Source: Neonectria sp. B-13 (Eukaryota > Ascomycota > Sordariomycetes > Hypocreales > Nectriaceae). Taken from it: a DNA stretch of 64,000 nt. This document shows positions 43,781-56,336 of this stretch, in pieces. Every line of letters begins with the position of its first letter. Position 1 is the first letter of the stretch. A model generated the notes under the pieces. It had not been told where the DNA came from. It did not search any database and saw only the letters and a list, made by a program, of their open reading frames with translations. The stretch is taken from contig NOKP01000002.1 of the NCBI GenBank assembly GCA_002682825.1, positions 4,632,309 through 4,696,308 on the forward strand, written 5' to 3'. The position numbers and the translations under genes were made by a program.

Positions 43781-46700
43781 GGCGAAGGATCTTGATTAGA
43801 CCTGGAGGCTACAATTGGGCTTTCAGTTGCGTGCACATCTGGATTTGAGGCTTCTCAATCGCGTGTTGACCGGATTGCCTTGATGAACAAGACGATACGG
43901 GCTAGATGGAGGAGGTCTCATAATTGTTATTTATTCTCCCGTATACCATTGCGTACTAGATACCATTTTCTATGAGCTTTTGTAGCAACACAAGGAAAAT
44001 TCAACGCATTTTACTTATCATATATCTTGATGGCCTATTTTGCATGAGACGTGAAGTTTTCCCTTGCACAGCCGCATCATGTATGATGTGCTGGGGTAAT
44101 TGAGATGTGGTCTGGGTTTGGGATTGAGAGGTAGGTAGGTGGTGTGGCAGGTCATTCCAAAAACGGAATGGAGGTTCGGAAAAAAGTTGGGCAAGGGGGA
44201 GCGGGAGGGGTGCAACCGCTACGATGCCAAGATGCTGAGGTGCAGGGAAAAAAACATGGAGAAAAGTTGGGGTAGATAAGAAGAAAGACAGAGGGGAGCA
44301 GGAAACGTAGAAGAGAAAGAAAAAAGACCATGAGCTCTACACAATGATTATTATATCGCATCGTGCAGCTTGTCCATGACGCCCTACACGGGACATTACA
44401 AGTGGGACCGCGCCCTTTGACAGTCGCGCCCTATGAATGAGGTGGATACGTGGGTCGATGCCGCTGTTGAGCGACCGCGTTTATGTTTACGTTGTGTCTA
44501 GCTATGTCATACGGGTTATATGGGCTTGGAAGGTTGAGATGACGAAGGGCCAGGCTTTGTGTGAAAGGATGGGAGCTTTGTGTGAGTTAGTGGTATAATG
44601 GGCAGTGGGGAGGTTTGGGAAAGTCTTAGTTGAGCCTGGAGCTGAAGTCTAGGCAGGGAGACTGGATGGAGCCAGCCAACGTTAATAAGCTTAAGGTAGC
44701 GGGAGAGATGGACGGGAGGCGGAGGACAAGTCTGGGGTCATATATAAAAAGGGTCCTGGAGGGACATAGTGCCAGACATGGAAGCTTGTGTTGTGTACTA
44801 GATAGAAAACCGTAGTCGTGATGGGGTCTAGGAGAATGGCGCCAGGACTATCAAGTACTATGGGGGAATCGAAAGGAACTAGAAGCTAGAGCCAATGAGA
44901 CGCTCGACAAAGTTCATTACATTGTCTAACACTGTTGGTGTCGACAAGCCAAGACTCAAGCATGTGGAGGCTCAGCCAAGACCTATGATCCAGGGTGTGG
45001 AGCGTTCCTGGGCGTCACATGTCGGCAGTCGGTTGCGCAGCGCCGCAGCAACGCGAAAGCCAACTGCAACCAGTGGCAGAATGGCACGGCTCCGTCGCAG
45101 CCGCGTATCATGCGTCGTGGAATCATACCATTGACCGGTGTATTCAGAGCTGTCCTGTCTCCCGGGGCCCCGGCCGGAGCTATAGCGGGGGCGTGCCGTC
45201 AAGGTCAGCAGCCGTCCGTGGCGCGACGCTCAGCACAGTGTTGTACAGTGGGCGAGGACCTCTCGCTCCCCCATCCGTCCGCAACCTCGGATCCAGCGAA
45301 TCTCATAATCTCATTACCCCAGGCTGTGCTGCGTGTTACAATCTACATTACGGGCAATAAGGGGCTCCACGCAGATAAGGTGCGAAGATTGAACGGGTCT
45401 GTTTGGTGACAGAATGGCGGTTTAGCAGTACCGAGTACGTACGAGTTACATGATGAAAATTGGAGGATGCGGGGGAAAGACGACGAGGGCGATCCGGGGG
45501 GAGGGCGAAATGGGGCCCTTTTACATAAGAAAAACAGGTGTGTGAAATCTTTTGGGGTCGGGGTGCGCTTTAACAGATTAGGGGTTGCTGGCTCGTGCGG
45601 GGTGGAATGGAGAATTGGAGGCAACTGGGCTAGAGAAGCGATGGGAATAAATGGGAAATGGGAAACGGGAAATGGAAAATAGGAAATGGCGTGAGAATAA
45701 GGCCCGGCGGGCAAGCGTTCGGGAAGTTTTCCTTGCGCGGGCGGGAAGGGGAACGGGAACAAAGGCTGGTGCTGCCCGCTGTCAGGGGGATTCCGCTGGG
45801 TGCTGTAGTGTTGCACTGCAACGGCGCTGTCCCCAGAGGGTGGTAGTGCTTGCAGTGGTTGCAGTGGCTTAGGTAGGTGCGCTGTGGTTGGCTGGCCGGG
45901 GGCTTTGAAGACCGCTTTTGGGGTCAGGGCCGCGAGGTCACTTTGGAGACAACCACACTGTGCTTCCTCGCCTGGCAAGAGGCAACCTAAGTGCCAATAA
46001 GGTGTTTGACTAGGAGCTTCTGGGCAAGGCGCGAACACCAAACGCCGCCTCAATCAACCCAGTCCAACTTCACGCCTCTCACTCCCAAATCCACTTCGTA
46101 AGGCTCGACGACCATGACTACACCCACGATGCAACAACTCCACCAGCAAATCGGATCTCGCTCCTTCATCAAACTCCATAAACCCACTTGTCGCCGCCTA
46201 CCAACCTTGCCCTCCGTGTGCGCCATTGACCCAGTTTAGTCTCCGCCCCTGCGCACCACCAGGGAGGGGGCGTCGTCAAGTCGAATCTTTAGACTTCCCA
46301 CGCCTCAACGAACGAACACACGACAGCGCTAGACTGAAGCACCTCCCTTATCGAGGGTAGTTCGTCAGGCACGTCCAGCTCTCCTCAGCTTTCAGTAGCT
46401 TAGGATACGGCCCGCCGCCTCCGTGGCGCCAAGCCCTGCGTCGTCCTTCTAGAAGAGAAGCCAAGCAGCTTGCCCGCCGCCGGCATCCGCAGCTTACGCA
46501 CCTACTGTTCGTAGGTGGACTACCCAGCAGTCGCGCGCTTGTGTCTGACAAGTGGTCGCAACGACGCCGGCCAGTGTCCGAACCGCATCTCGCCCGTGCG
46601 CCCTGCTAGGCTCTAGCATCTTTCCCCAGACTCCATTCCAGCATTCCCACCCAAACATGTCGTCGACTATTACTTAATGGTATGACGGGGATCCGGTCTC

Positions 46701-48320
46701 GACCTCACTGCCCCAGACCATCTTCCCCAGACCATCTGGCCCTTTCTCTCCGGGGTCGGTTCCTTGTGGGTTACAGCCGTGGAAAGCCGACCTCTGGCAC
46801 CTGCTCCCCGCCCTGCGAATCCTTGTGGGCACGAGTTCTTACGTACAGATTTCTTACGTACAACGACATGGAAGATCCGGGGAACGACTCCACGGGCTAT
46901 GCTCAGAATCCGGGGGCCGAGATCCTCTTGCCGATGCCATCCGCGTGGATGCAGGGGTGTTGGGAATGACTGGATGGGTTTCGAGTGATGCGGATGCACC
47001 ACATGTAATCCACAACGTGCAAGTGCAATACCCGACGGTGTATGGGGCGGATAGCTCGGCCATGGCATCGCCGCCGACGGTGACACGATGGCCGTCTCGC
47101 TTGGGCTCTGTGTGGGGGAGCTGAAATAGGGGCGTGTTGATGGGCTGCCTCCTGCAACTCCACAGTTCCGTTGGGATTATCAATGTCTTTGTGATCCCTC
47201 TGTCAACCAAGCTGTCTGGAAACCCCCATCTACTTGCGAGTCTGACTCCCTCGGAAGTTGCAGCATGAAGGCCAAGCCAGTCTTGTTCTCGAAGAGAGAC
47301 GCTAAAGATGCATACTCAACACTCTGATGTTGAGGGGCCTGGAACTGGTAGGTTTGTCCCAGTGGATGACTGGTATTGTCAGTCTCAGTCTCTAGGAAAG
47401 CAGGTGAGGATACTTTCCATGGCCCTGCCTCCTTTCTTCTCTCGGTACTAGTTGTCAAGTCTATGCTATAACACCAGCCTTGGAGACGATTAGTTGCCAA
47501 TTACGAACTCTTCCACTGCTTTTCGTGGTTCCAAAAGACAGCAGATGACCTAGGCCCCTGTGAAGTCACTGGCCATCTTCAACTATTCCAGAAAATCGAA
47601 AACCCGAACGGAAACAGAAATATTTCGCAGACACACCGAGCTGCCATTCATCAGTTTCGCCATATCAGAAACCCCTTACCTGCCTCATTGAATCTATCAC
47701 AATGCAGGGATTCAATGGGAATCTTCATACACTAAGTTCATTTCAATCTGCACATTCAGTTCTCTACTTGCTTCTGACGACTTTCCTAGATTCATCTCGA
47801 AGACCACTTCTACCTCCTTTCTCGGACTGCCGTCGCAACCAATACTTAAATAACATCGTCCTCGACTCCATGCACGTCTCTCGGGCTAGCGAGACTATGT
47901 TTTCTCGCCCTGCGCTCCTTGTGGATTTTATAATCATTTCATGAGGATGCCGCAGTGTGGTGAATACGTTGAACTGCCCACTCCCGACACGCTCGCACAA
48001 GAAACTGCCTTCAACCAGCAGCACATCCTTGACCAACGAGAAATTCACTTGCCAACAATGAAGACATTCAGTTGGGGTACCGTCAAATGTTTTCGATTCC
48101 GCCAACTCCAAACTTCTGGTCCATTCTTTGTTGAAGCTTCTTTCAAACGTTGAAGGACTTGATGGTGAGCTCGTCATTCTCCCACCTCGGCAAACTATTA
48201 CCTCTGCAACTGAGATAGGGAGATACCGGTATCATATCGAAGCCAGCTCTTCAGACTTCTTATTGAGTTTCAGCTGTCGCACTGTCAAGAATAGCTCGGC
48301 CGTTCTGCGCTGGACCCTTT
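43781..48320. other. Gene-poor spacer with possible remnants
   Basis: The left part holds the permease 3' end. A GGGAAAT-type simple repeat lies at 45648-45688. Weak coding-like frames occur at 46114-46239 (+, 41 codons), 47180-47500 (-), 47702-48322 (+, broken into three frames) and 47764-48177 (-). None has a known domain, a continuous model or an agreed strand, so I leave them as possible decayed genes. No tRNA seen. Confidence 0.4.
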
Positions 48321-50100
48321 AGATCGTAATGAACGTACGTTACTCTATGGAATTACGCATTTCCAGCCAAGATCAGTCGAATTTTAACAGGAGATGACCA
48401 AACCCAATCTGATGACCTACCGAATGCCGTCACATACATCCACGAATGCATACGTAGGCATAACAACCAGCCGACCCCGGTAGCCATAGCCGTGCCTTGC
48501 ATCGCTAGCTAGCTTCCTCCTACATAATCGATGAGAGAGACAAACACACCCTAGCTATTGCTGTCACATGCTCTACCTGTTGTGTTCTGCCTGTTTTGTT
48601 CTACTTGTATCCCATTGTTTCACATTATCATGCTCTACTTCTCTTTCTTCCAGTGCAGTGAAGTCACTACAACCGCGTTAGGATGGTCGAGACATTACTA
48701 CTATCAGGCCATTGAGGATATTCCATGGAACCGACTGAATACGGATTGGTGTTGATAGATGTATTACTAGAGTACCATTTATCGAGTCTAGACTAAAGCC
48801 ATTTATAGCTAACGGCAGCCTTATTGCCTCTTACACACCTAACTGTGTGCCTAACAACCAACCATCTACGTATATATATTCCTTATATACATAACCTAGA
48901 AGACTCTTACTATACTTAGAGCCAATGGCCTACCTTAGCACCGGATCTCCAATGCTCAGACCACGCGTCTATGAATAACGGCAGTGTACTGATCATCCCA
49001 TATCACCACGCGGAGTGGAATCGCAGTCTCGGTTCAGCACAACATTAAAGATATTATTAGGCTTCTACATATAAGCATTCTATTAACCCCTTTATACCCT
49101 TATGTGATCTCGCTAGGGAGTGTCTGTGTGTCATTGACGTCACCTTTCCAACCTGATAAAAATCATCCTGAACGGTAATTTCTAAACGTGAAAGAAAAGC
49201 GAGCTCGGCCTATACTGATTCAGTTTAATATGATTAGGGGGCCCTAAAGACTTCGCTATAGGATATAATTGGGAAACTCATATGAAGACTCCATTACGTT
49301 TCCCAGTTCTCTGAAATGCTATTTGAATTGGTGCAAGATGCCCTCTTTTCCAAGAATAAGTAACATTTAAAGTTAGGTCAAACCCCCTTATTTGTATTGT
49401 ACCTAGGTGGAAAAAGTCTAACTAAAGCCACGATATTTGGCCCATACCCGCAAAGCATCTCACTCTAGTAGAACCCTCGAAGAAACGTGAGTGATAGATT
49501 GTAGGTCGGTTTCAAGATGGATCTGTCTTCTGCATTGTCTTGAAGAGCTCATCGGAACTGTTGAACAAGGATTGGTATTTCCTTACCCGGCCTCCTTATT
49601 GTAGCATAAAGTTGTGTGTTTTGCAACTTCATCGAGGTGAAGTCTTGTGGCAAGATGATATGTTGCAGTGTTGACCAGGCATTCTTCGAATCGAAGACAT
49701 TGAATGGCCGAGACTTCATGTTTGGTGACAGTTGGCTTCGGAGATGGTCGGGTATTCAATTGAGCCGGGAAGGCCACCGACAATTAACATAGTCTATCTA
49801 GTACATCCTTCTCTAATTTATGTCACTGATTTTAATAGATTTTATTACAGTGTGCCGTAAGCTTACAATAAGTATGGGTGGGGTGCGTGGGTTGAAAAGT
49901 AGGCGCCGCGGCGAGTAGCGGAACTGCGGAATTTTATCTCAACCTTCAACAAAAATGCACTGAAGCAACAATACTGAAGTTTCTGTGTAATTACAGAGCC
50001 CGAAACTGCTTCAACGGACTCAGACTGGGCATTAAAGACCCTAAGACAGCTATTATACTAAAAGCCACAGGGCAAGGGAGTATAGTTCCCTGTTAGCATC
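48321..50100. other. TpA-rich tract, possible RIP-mutated repeat relic
   Basis: AT content rises and TA dinucleotides become dense: 11 occur in the 60 bases 48841-48900. Stop codons fill most frames. This is the base pattern left by repeat-induced point mutation (C-to-T in CpA), which acts on duplicated DNA such as transposons in Pezizomycotina. No intact transposase, reverse transcriptase or terminal repeat is visible, so the origin is inferred only. Confidence 0.35.
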
Positions 50101-50379
50101 ACGATTTGGGCCGTGATTGTTGGAATGCCGATAAGAAGACTAGATTTGTAGGATCTCTCTGTATCACATTATGGCTAAACAAAAATCAACAAAAGGTGAG
50201 AAGCAAGGCACAATACAGCAAACTATTGTACATTCATAAAAGAGAGAAAAGCATGGCCCGCGTTGCGCAAATTAGGTCCCTGCCAGCCGGCTTTATCCAT
50301 ACTGCTTTCAAGCTAAAAACACCCATCCGAAACATTGGCTCGTTTTCACCATAAATAAATTCGCCTTAGAGGAAATATC

Positions 50380-51399
50380 TCAGGCAAGCTCATACTTCTT
50401 CGAGAACGGAGACCCTGGGACTTCTACGGAAGCAGTGCTCCCAGCTAACTCGGCCTTGTCATACCCCTGAGGGAAGTGATGCCCGCTGGGCAATTCCTGG
50501 GGAAACTTCTGGGAGAAGTCCTGGGAGAAGTCCTGGTGATGATCCCTGCTCTCGAGCATCACCCGGTCCGGGTTGTTTTGGGTCTTGCGGCGTCGTCGTA
50601 GAAGGTAGAATGCCAGCGTCGAAAGGGAGAGCAAGCTGACGGGGACGCAGATGCCAACGGCGACTTTGGAGCCGGTGGAGAGGCCGGTAGAACTCGATGC
50701 GGAGGAACCTGATGAGGAGGTTGACGAGGAGGTTGACGACGAGGAGGTGGAGGTGAGGGAGGATGGTTCGCCTGAGCTGGCTGAACCTTCTTCGATTGTG
50801 GACACAGTAGTGTTCGAGGATTCCTCTTCTTCTGATGCAGTCTTTGAGGCCAGTGAAGATTTGGTTACGGTAGATGATTCGTCGTCGGTAGAAGATGCCT
50901 CGCTCGTGGATGACACTTCGTCGGTTGATGATGGCTCGGTAGACGACGCATCTGCGGTAGCTACAGTTGGTTCATGTCAGTTTCAGTTTCCATGCCGAGT
51001 ACCTCACAAAGAACGGGAGATGGAAAACCGACTTGAGGCTTCAACCACTGCCTCAGTTGTGGTGGCATCATCCGAGTTGCCAAGCTGACAATATTCGTGA
51101 AAGATACTCGTAGCACTGGCGACCTCAGCCCCTGAGTGACTACACTCTTTGGAGACGGCGGTAGCAATGATTTTTTGAAAGGCCTCGGAACTTCTAGTGC
51201 AGAAGCAACTGTACGAAGTTAACTTGCCGCCATCTCCACAGCCTGAGACCATGTCTCTAACAATGGAGCTGATGGGTGCCTCGGCGCACACGGGCAACGA
51301 GTCATAGCTATCGACAGAGTTGAGCCAGTACGTCGCCTTTGCTTGGCCAACCAGCAGCAACACCCATGCGACGGCTCGGCCGTTGTTGTTGGACCACAT
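50380..51399 (-). CDS. Ser/Thr-rich single-pass surface protein with six-Cys ectodomain
   Basis: Two exons, 51399-51033 and 50960-50380, 315 residues. The donor is GTCGGT, unusual at its third base, and the acceptor TGTAG, with CTGAC upstream; phase 1 closes the frame into a Thr/Ala/Ser run. Order: a signal peptide (residues 1-23, VAWVLLLVGQAKA), a small domain with six Cys (LPVCAEAPISSIV, GCGDGGK, SYSCFC, ECSHSG and HEYCQLG), a long Ser/Thr-rich mucin-like stalk, one membrane span (VAVGICVPVSLLSLSTLAFYL) followed by RRRRK, and a cytosolic tail with QDFSQDFSQ repeats. The layout fits fungal cell-wall sensors or CFEM-like surface proteins, but the classic eight-Cys CFEM pattern is not met. Function is unknown; surface sensing is inference. 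Confidence 0.78.
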
Positions 51400-52707
51400 G
51401 CTAGACCAGAGCGACTGTGTAAAGGAGAGGAGTAAGAAGGTGATGAATGACGATTGCGAGGACCCTCGAGGAAACCGTAGCGAATCTTAGATAGAGCTAA
51501 GCTGGTTCTAGGGATGTCTAAACGAGTGGACTTCGGCCGGCGGCGGTGACGAAAACGAAACGAAACGAATGGAGATAGAGATGGAGATGGAGTCCCAGCT
51601 TAGATCAAGGAAAGTAGCACGAAGATCGGGGTGGATGTAGAAAGAAAGGCGGGATGAAAGACAGGATGAAAGATAAACCAGTGAGGCACAGCAATAACAC
51701 AGCACGAAGCAGACAAATGGGTTGTGGGTTTGGCCAAAAGATAATCGGCGGGGCCAAACCAAGTCAGCAACACCCTTTGCTTGCCCTGACTCTCGAGATT
51801 GCGTCCATATCCCTGTATTTCTTGAGCCTCCTCCGAAGGTCAGATCCACTCAGCTGAGAGGAGGTCTTTTACTCTTTTGGCCGCGCATCCGAGCCTTCTG
51901 AGGCCGCGGCCGCCTCCGTCTGCAGTCCGCAATAATAAATCACATTTGGGGTCACCGACGGGTCCAATCGGAGATCCTGTAGCAAGGCGACAGCTAACAA
52001 TCTCTCTGTTTCGTTGCTGGCATGGCTGCTTTATATTTTGTTGTTGAGGCTTTCACATCCACTTTAAAGGCGTCCTAGTAACACGGACCAGAAAGGAAGA
52101 TGCGGCCGCGCCCCGTTTTGCCTTGTCTCGCAAACCAACCAATAAACGTCAATGTCTCCAAGGAATAAACTACCTCGAATTAGTTAGGCAGCCTTCTCGA
52201 AGAAGAGAGCTGTGCGAGCTTGTTTCAATGTATGCAGCCTCAACTGCTCTAGCCTCATCCTTCTTAATCTCCATGCCTGCCTGGACCGATGGATTCAACG
52301 CCGTGCCAACCTGGTTTCCACGCTATTTACGGAGTACATCTCACAGACTCGCAATTACTGTGATTCTCTACAAATGCGAGCTCGTACCCGTCAGTTCCCT
52401 CCGCCGCCTCGTAAGGCGTTCCCTCTTTCACCTTTGTCCTGCCTGCAGACACATGTCCTGACCACTTCTCTACTTCCTTTATCGCCTGGCACTGTACCAT
52501 CACAATTCATTCCGAAGGGGGTGCCACGGAGATGCCAGGAATGAAGATGGTGGTGTGACACAATATATTATATGGGGTCCGGCGGATCACCTGGCTCATC
52601 GACGAAATCCTCGTTATTTCCCGTGATGATATTCATCCATCCACCGGATCCGTACCGTAATCGTAAATATATTAGACGAAGAACGATTACCATCACTTGC
52701 CGAACTC
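51400..52707. other. Spacer
   Basis: Promoter and leader of the surface-protein gene on the left. TACGGAGTA at 52328-52336 repeats the motif at 905 (reverse) and 54518. Two overlapping plus-strand frames (52123-52461 and 52212-52544) have no domain and are not called. Confidence 0.5.
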
Positions 52708-54202
52708 TCATAGTAGCCTCACCCTCTGGCCCTCTTGGCTGTTCCCACTGAGACCACCGAGGGAAGCGATGCTTGAAGGGTCGCCTAGAGGACCATACTC
52801 CTCGATCTTAGAAAACAGGTGAATGAGTGCGTGTGGAGCGTACGCGCTATGGATACCCTCCTCATCGTGGAGGGTGAGACGTATGGTAGACTCATGGCTC
52901 AGTGTGCAAACAAGCACGAATACTTTGCTTTCCTCCATTTGGGCTGCTAGAGGATCTTGTGGCCGGGTTCTGGGTGTTACATAGAACCTAGCAAGACAAT
53001 CAGAATTTAGAAGACGTTGAATGCAAAAGCTGTTGTCGTCCGCGTGCCAGAATATCGCAGGGACGCCCTTGACACTGTGGATTGTGAATGCACGGCCGTC
53101 TTTCTCAAAACCGATGCAAATGTGTCGAGGCATGGGAGCTGGAACGCTTGAACGCATTGAATCCTTATCCAAGCTCAAGTTGATAGGACGATGAGAGCCG
53201 TATGCTCTTTTAACCGTTGTAGTCAGCTGGGGCCCGAGCCGGAAGTAGGTGTCGGCAACTCGCTTCAGCCAAATTCCAATACTCCCCGAAACTTCATGGT
53301 GGCAATGCAAGTCCATCATGAAAACGTCATTGGCAGGGGCGTGTAGATTTTGACTCCTTTGTTGGTGATGCTGATCTCGTCTCGAAAGCTGAACTGATCG
53401 TCATTGCAGGCGATCGTACCACAGCTAAGAAATTCCGCTGGGGCCTTGGCCAACATGCCGCGACGTCCTGATTCTTCATTTGTTCTCCACGCAAAGAGTG
53501 ATAAATCGGTGGTTTCCCTGAGAATTTCCTGCTGCAGCCGAGCGAAAGCGTGAGATGCTTCACCGTAGAGCATGGGCATATTGACGTCGAAAATGCCTAT
53601 CAAGCAGTATGCCGTGTCCTCAACGCGAGTTATCTTTCGCGTGGAAGCCCAGGCCATTCACCTTGCAAGTGGGATTTCTATTAGGGGTTTTATTCTCTTC
53701 ATAACTTCTTTTTCGATGCCGGTAATAGCTTTGAGCTCCTTGGCGGCGTCGTGTTTCGTTCCCAACTCGTTCCATTCGGCGCCGTAGAAGATGACCTTAG
53801 CAGAGTCCAGCCCGTCGAGAATCAGCGACAGCTGCGCACAACCCTGGATGCCCTGATCTGGTCACTTTAGGCTGCCAGGTCTGGGAGAAATGCTAAGCAA
53901 ACGGCGGCATCCCTATACCAACGAAACATGGAGTTGATAGCCTCCGAGAGCTCGGCGCTCGAAGACTTGCCAATGCAGCAGGTGTCAACCCAAACGTAGT
54001 GAAGACCTCGCTGGAGTGCCATCCGGCAAGTTACTTCAATCTTGGAGAAGCCGGTCGTCTTCTTTCGAGCCATAGCCAAATCCTGCATATCCTCGAATGT
54101 CGCCTCGTCTCCCTCCCACGTGTGCAATAAAATAGCGTAGGGCTTTTGCACTGGGTTGTGAAAAGGCTCAAGCTTCAGCGTGGTCACGTTAATGAGGTTC
54201 AT
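52708..54202 (-). pseudogene. HET-domain protein gene, broken
   Basis: From ATG 54202 (MNLINVTTLKLE) the HET domain is clear: YAILLHTWEGDEATFEDMQD, then KIEVTCRMALQRGLHYVWVD, TCCIGKSSSAELSEAINSMF and RWYRDAAVCLAFLPDL. HET-domain proteins trigger vegetative incompatibility cell death when unlike strains fuse. The frame stops (TAA) after residue 112 or so, at about 53867. Downstream the family text goes on in other frames: GWTL and then KVIFYGAEWNELGTKHDAAK in a different frame, an in-frame TGA directly before MAWASTRKITRVEDTAYCLI (53657), and a one-base slip near 53320 just before MMDLHCHHEVSG, which runs to 52708. Two of the stops are of the type a single C-to-T or G-to-A change would give. 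No set of normal introns repairs all of this, so I call it a pseudogene. Confidence 0.8.
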
Positions 54203-54673
54203 GTTGCTCTGTTTCGTGTCGGAGTCATATGATATGATGACGTCCAGACGGAAAATTACGCAAGGCACACAAGGCTCCAAGTATCATCAATACGTATTAC
54301 CTCCACGCACAGCAGCCTATATATTTAGGCGAGGACGAGGTATGCAGAAACGAACCTAAAACGGACATTTCACTGACTTACGAATCTGTCTTTAATTGTT
54401 GAATCCAGCCTTACCGTAGCGGCCTAATTTTGCGTGCAGCCATTTTGGGGGTTGAGTGCTGCCTGCGCCCCTGCGAAAGGCGTCAGGCAGACTGAGTTTT
54501 GAGTATTGCCCACTCGCTACGGAGTAGTCGTGAGGTAAATTCCAACGCAGGTTGATTGCGCTGAGGTCAACCAGGCACGTTGGGGTGCAATTACTTTACC
54601 TGTCCTGGCTTGATAATTGGTTATTTTCATGGTTTCTTGTCCCAAAATATGTGTGTCCAGTTTACCGACGAGA
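54203..54673. other. Spacer
   Basis: Promoter side of the HET pseudogene and 3' flank of the receptor gene. TACGGAGTA at 54518-54526. Nothing else seen. Confidence 0.5.
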
Positions 54674-56336
54674 TTATCGGCCATGGTCCCCGTTTTGTCG
54701 AGTTTCCGTCCACGACAACCCCTTCTGTACAGTAATGGCTCTTAGAGGAATCATGTCGACGTTACCGTCACTTTTAATCCCTTTTCCATCCACCGTCACA
54801 TTTCTCTGTTGTGCATAATTCTCGGGCCACAAGACCGGCTCTTCAGCAGAGCCGTTGTCGTTGAGCCTCTTGAACGGCCCGTCCCGGTTCACCGTGTTGG
54901 TTCTGCTCAAGTGCTTCGGCCCAGTACCGCCTATAGTCACGAGTTCATTGGCGTCACTCTGATCCATGGAACTTTCGCCAATCCAGCGGTCGAATAGCAG
55001 CTGCATCATGGGTTGCATCGTGGGTAAGCTTGCGCTTAGTAGGCCAACGGTGGGTTCGACCACCGTCCAGATCCAGCAGCGTCCGATTAAGACTGTCGTA
55101 TGTCAGCAAGGTCCTTGATAATAACAACGAGACGTCTTTTTAATTGTCTGACCTGTGAAATCGGCATCTTCTCCACCGTTCAGAACATCTATGATGACCT
55201 TGAGTCGGATACAACTAACAACTACCACACTTCGTGGGTTAGCAGTCATAGAAAATTTCCGATAAAGAGAGAGACTCACAATTCGCCCATGAGGAAAATA
55301 CTGATGATAGATATTTTTTGAGCCTTTCGAACGTGCAACCTCGAGATCTCATAAACCGGCAAAGCCAGAATCAGTACATCCGTTATGATGTTGGGAATAG
55401 CATTCCCGAGGAAGAATTGTCCCTTGTCCACGCATTTCCCTCTCTCCATAAAAGGCTTCCACGTTTTCTCAATTGGTGAGCATTGGAAAATGGTGACAAA
55501 AACCACAGCTAGCCACCAGGCAAGAGTCATGGCTCCAAGAGCATATCCTCCAAATTTCATAAAGCGAGTTGGGAAGATGCGGTGATACATGATCAGGATG
55601 GCAGCTTTGATGGTGCAAAGAACGGTTCCGTAGGTGATTTCACCTATGAAAAGGTACTGGAAAGAAAAGATTAGATGTTAGAGAATTAGATTTACAGACG
55701 CAAGGCAATAGTCAAGGCTCACAAGGAGACATTTTCCATATCTGTCTGAGTCTTCCATCAAATCGACCTGCAAGTGCTTTCCAACACCGCCAAATTTAAC
55801 CTCTAGGTCGTAAGGAGTCAAGCCTTCTCAGCGAGGGTTGGGACAGAGTAGTATACCAAAGAATCCAAGGATAGTAACGGACCATAGAATCGGCTAACTG
55901 ATGGTCAATCTCTGGAGGGGGCTGCAACGAATGGCGAAAATACCACTGATGCCAGTATTGTCCAATCATCCAGTCCCAGCGCTGTCTGTTTTCTCTTCCT
56001 CGCCCAGAACCGGACTGCCACGATTGCCACTGATAATGGCATCATGGCCGCAGAGACGCCTATGACCGTTCCATCCTCATCGTATGCCAAATACTCTGGC
56101 GAGAAATCGGATGCCAAAGACTCGACGCCATTTTGCGGTTGGAGAAGAAGCAATTTCGCGTGGTTGGGGAGAAACAGCACAATGAACCGACAAGTTGTGC
56201 TGGCAATGAGAGACCGAGACCGGGATCGGTGAGAAGAGTTATTAGATGGTGAAAGATTTGATGGGACGAATGCTGGCTTTTGGTACGGTTTAGTTGTTTC
56301 GTTGGAGCACGGCAATTGACGCAATTGGAGCAACAA
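54674..56336 (-). CDS. PTH11-like seven-transmembrane protein (fungal rhodopsin-domain family)
   Basis: Six exons close in frame: 56336-55944, 55893-55857, 55802-55723, 55656-55280, 55214-55153 and 55092-54674, 455 residues. Introns are 50-67 bases with GTATTT, GTATAC, GTGAGC, GTGAGT and GTCAGA donors. The family marks follow in order: AMMPLSVAIVAVRFWARKRK, LGLDDWTILAS, FGGVGKHL, IAILIMYHRIFP-type span (IKAAILIMYHRIFPTRF), FQCSPIEKTW with its conserved Cys, NIITDVLILALPVYEISRLH, and VEPTVGLLSASLPTMQPM. The last 120 residues are a soluble tail. PTH11 of the rice blast fungus is a plasma-membrane receptor for surface cues; other members have no known ligand. The 5' end is uncertain: the first 75 residues look unlike the family and a later Met or another exon may be the true start. 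Confidence 0.8.

Noticed and set aside
45343..46053. 236-codon minus-strand frame
   Set aside because: Driven by a GGGAAAT-type simple repeat and Pro/Ser-rich; no domain.
46114..46239. 41-codon plus-strand frame MTTPTMQQLHQQIG...
   Set aside because: Has an acceptable start context, but is too short and has no neighbour exon or family.
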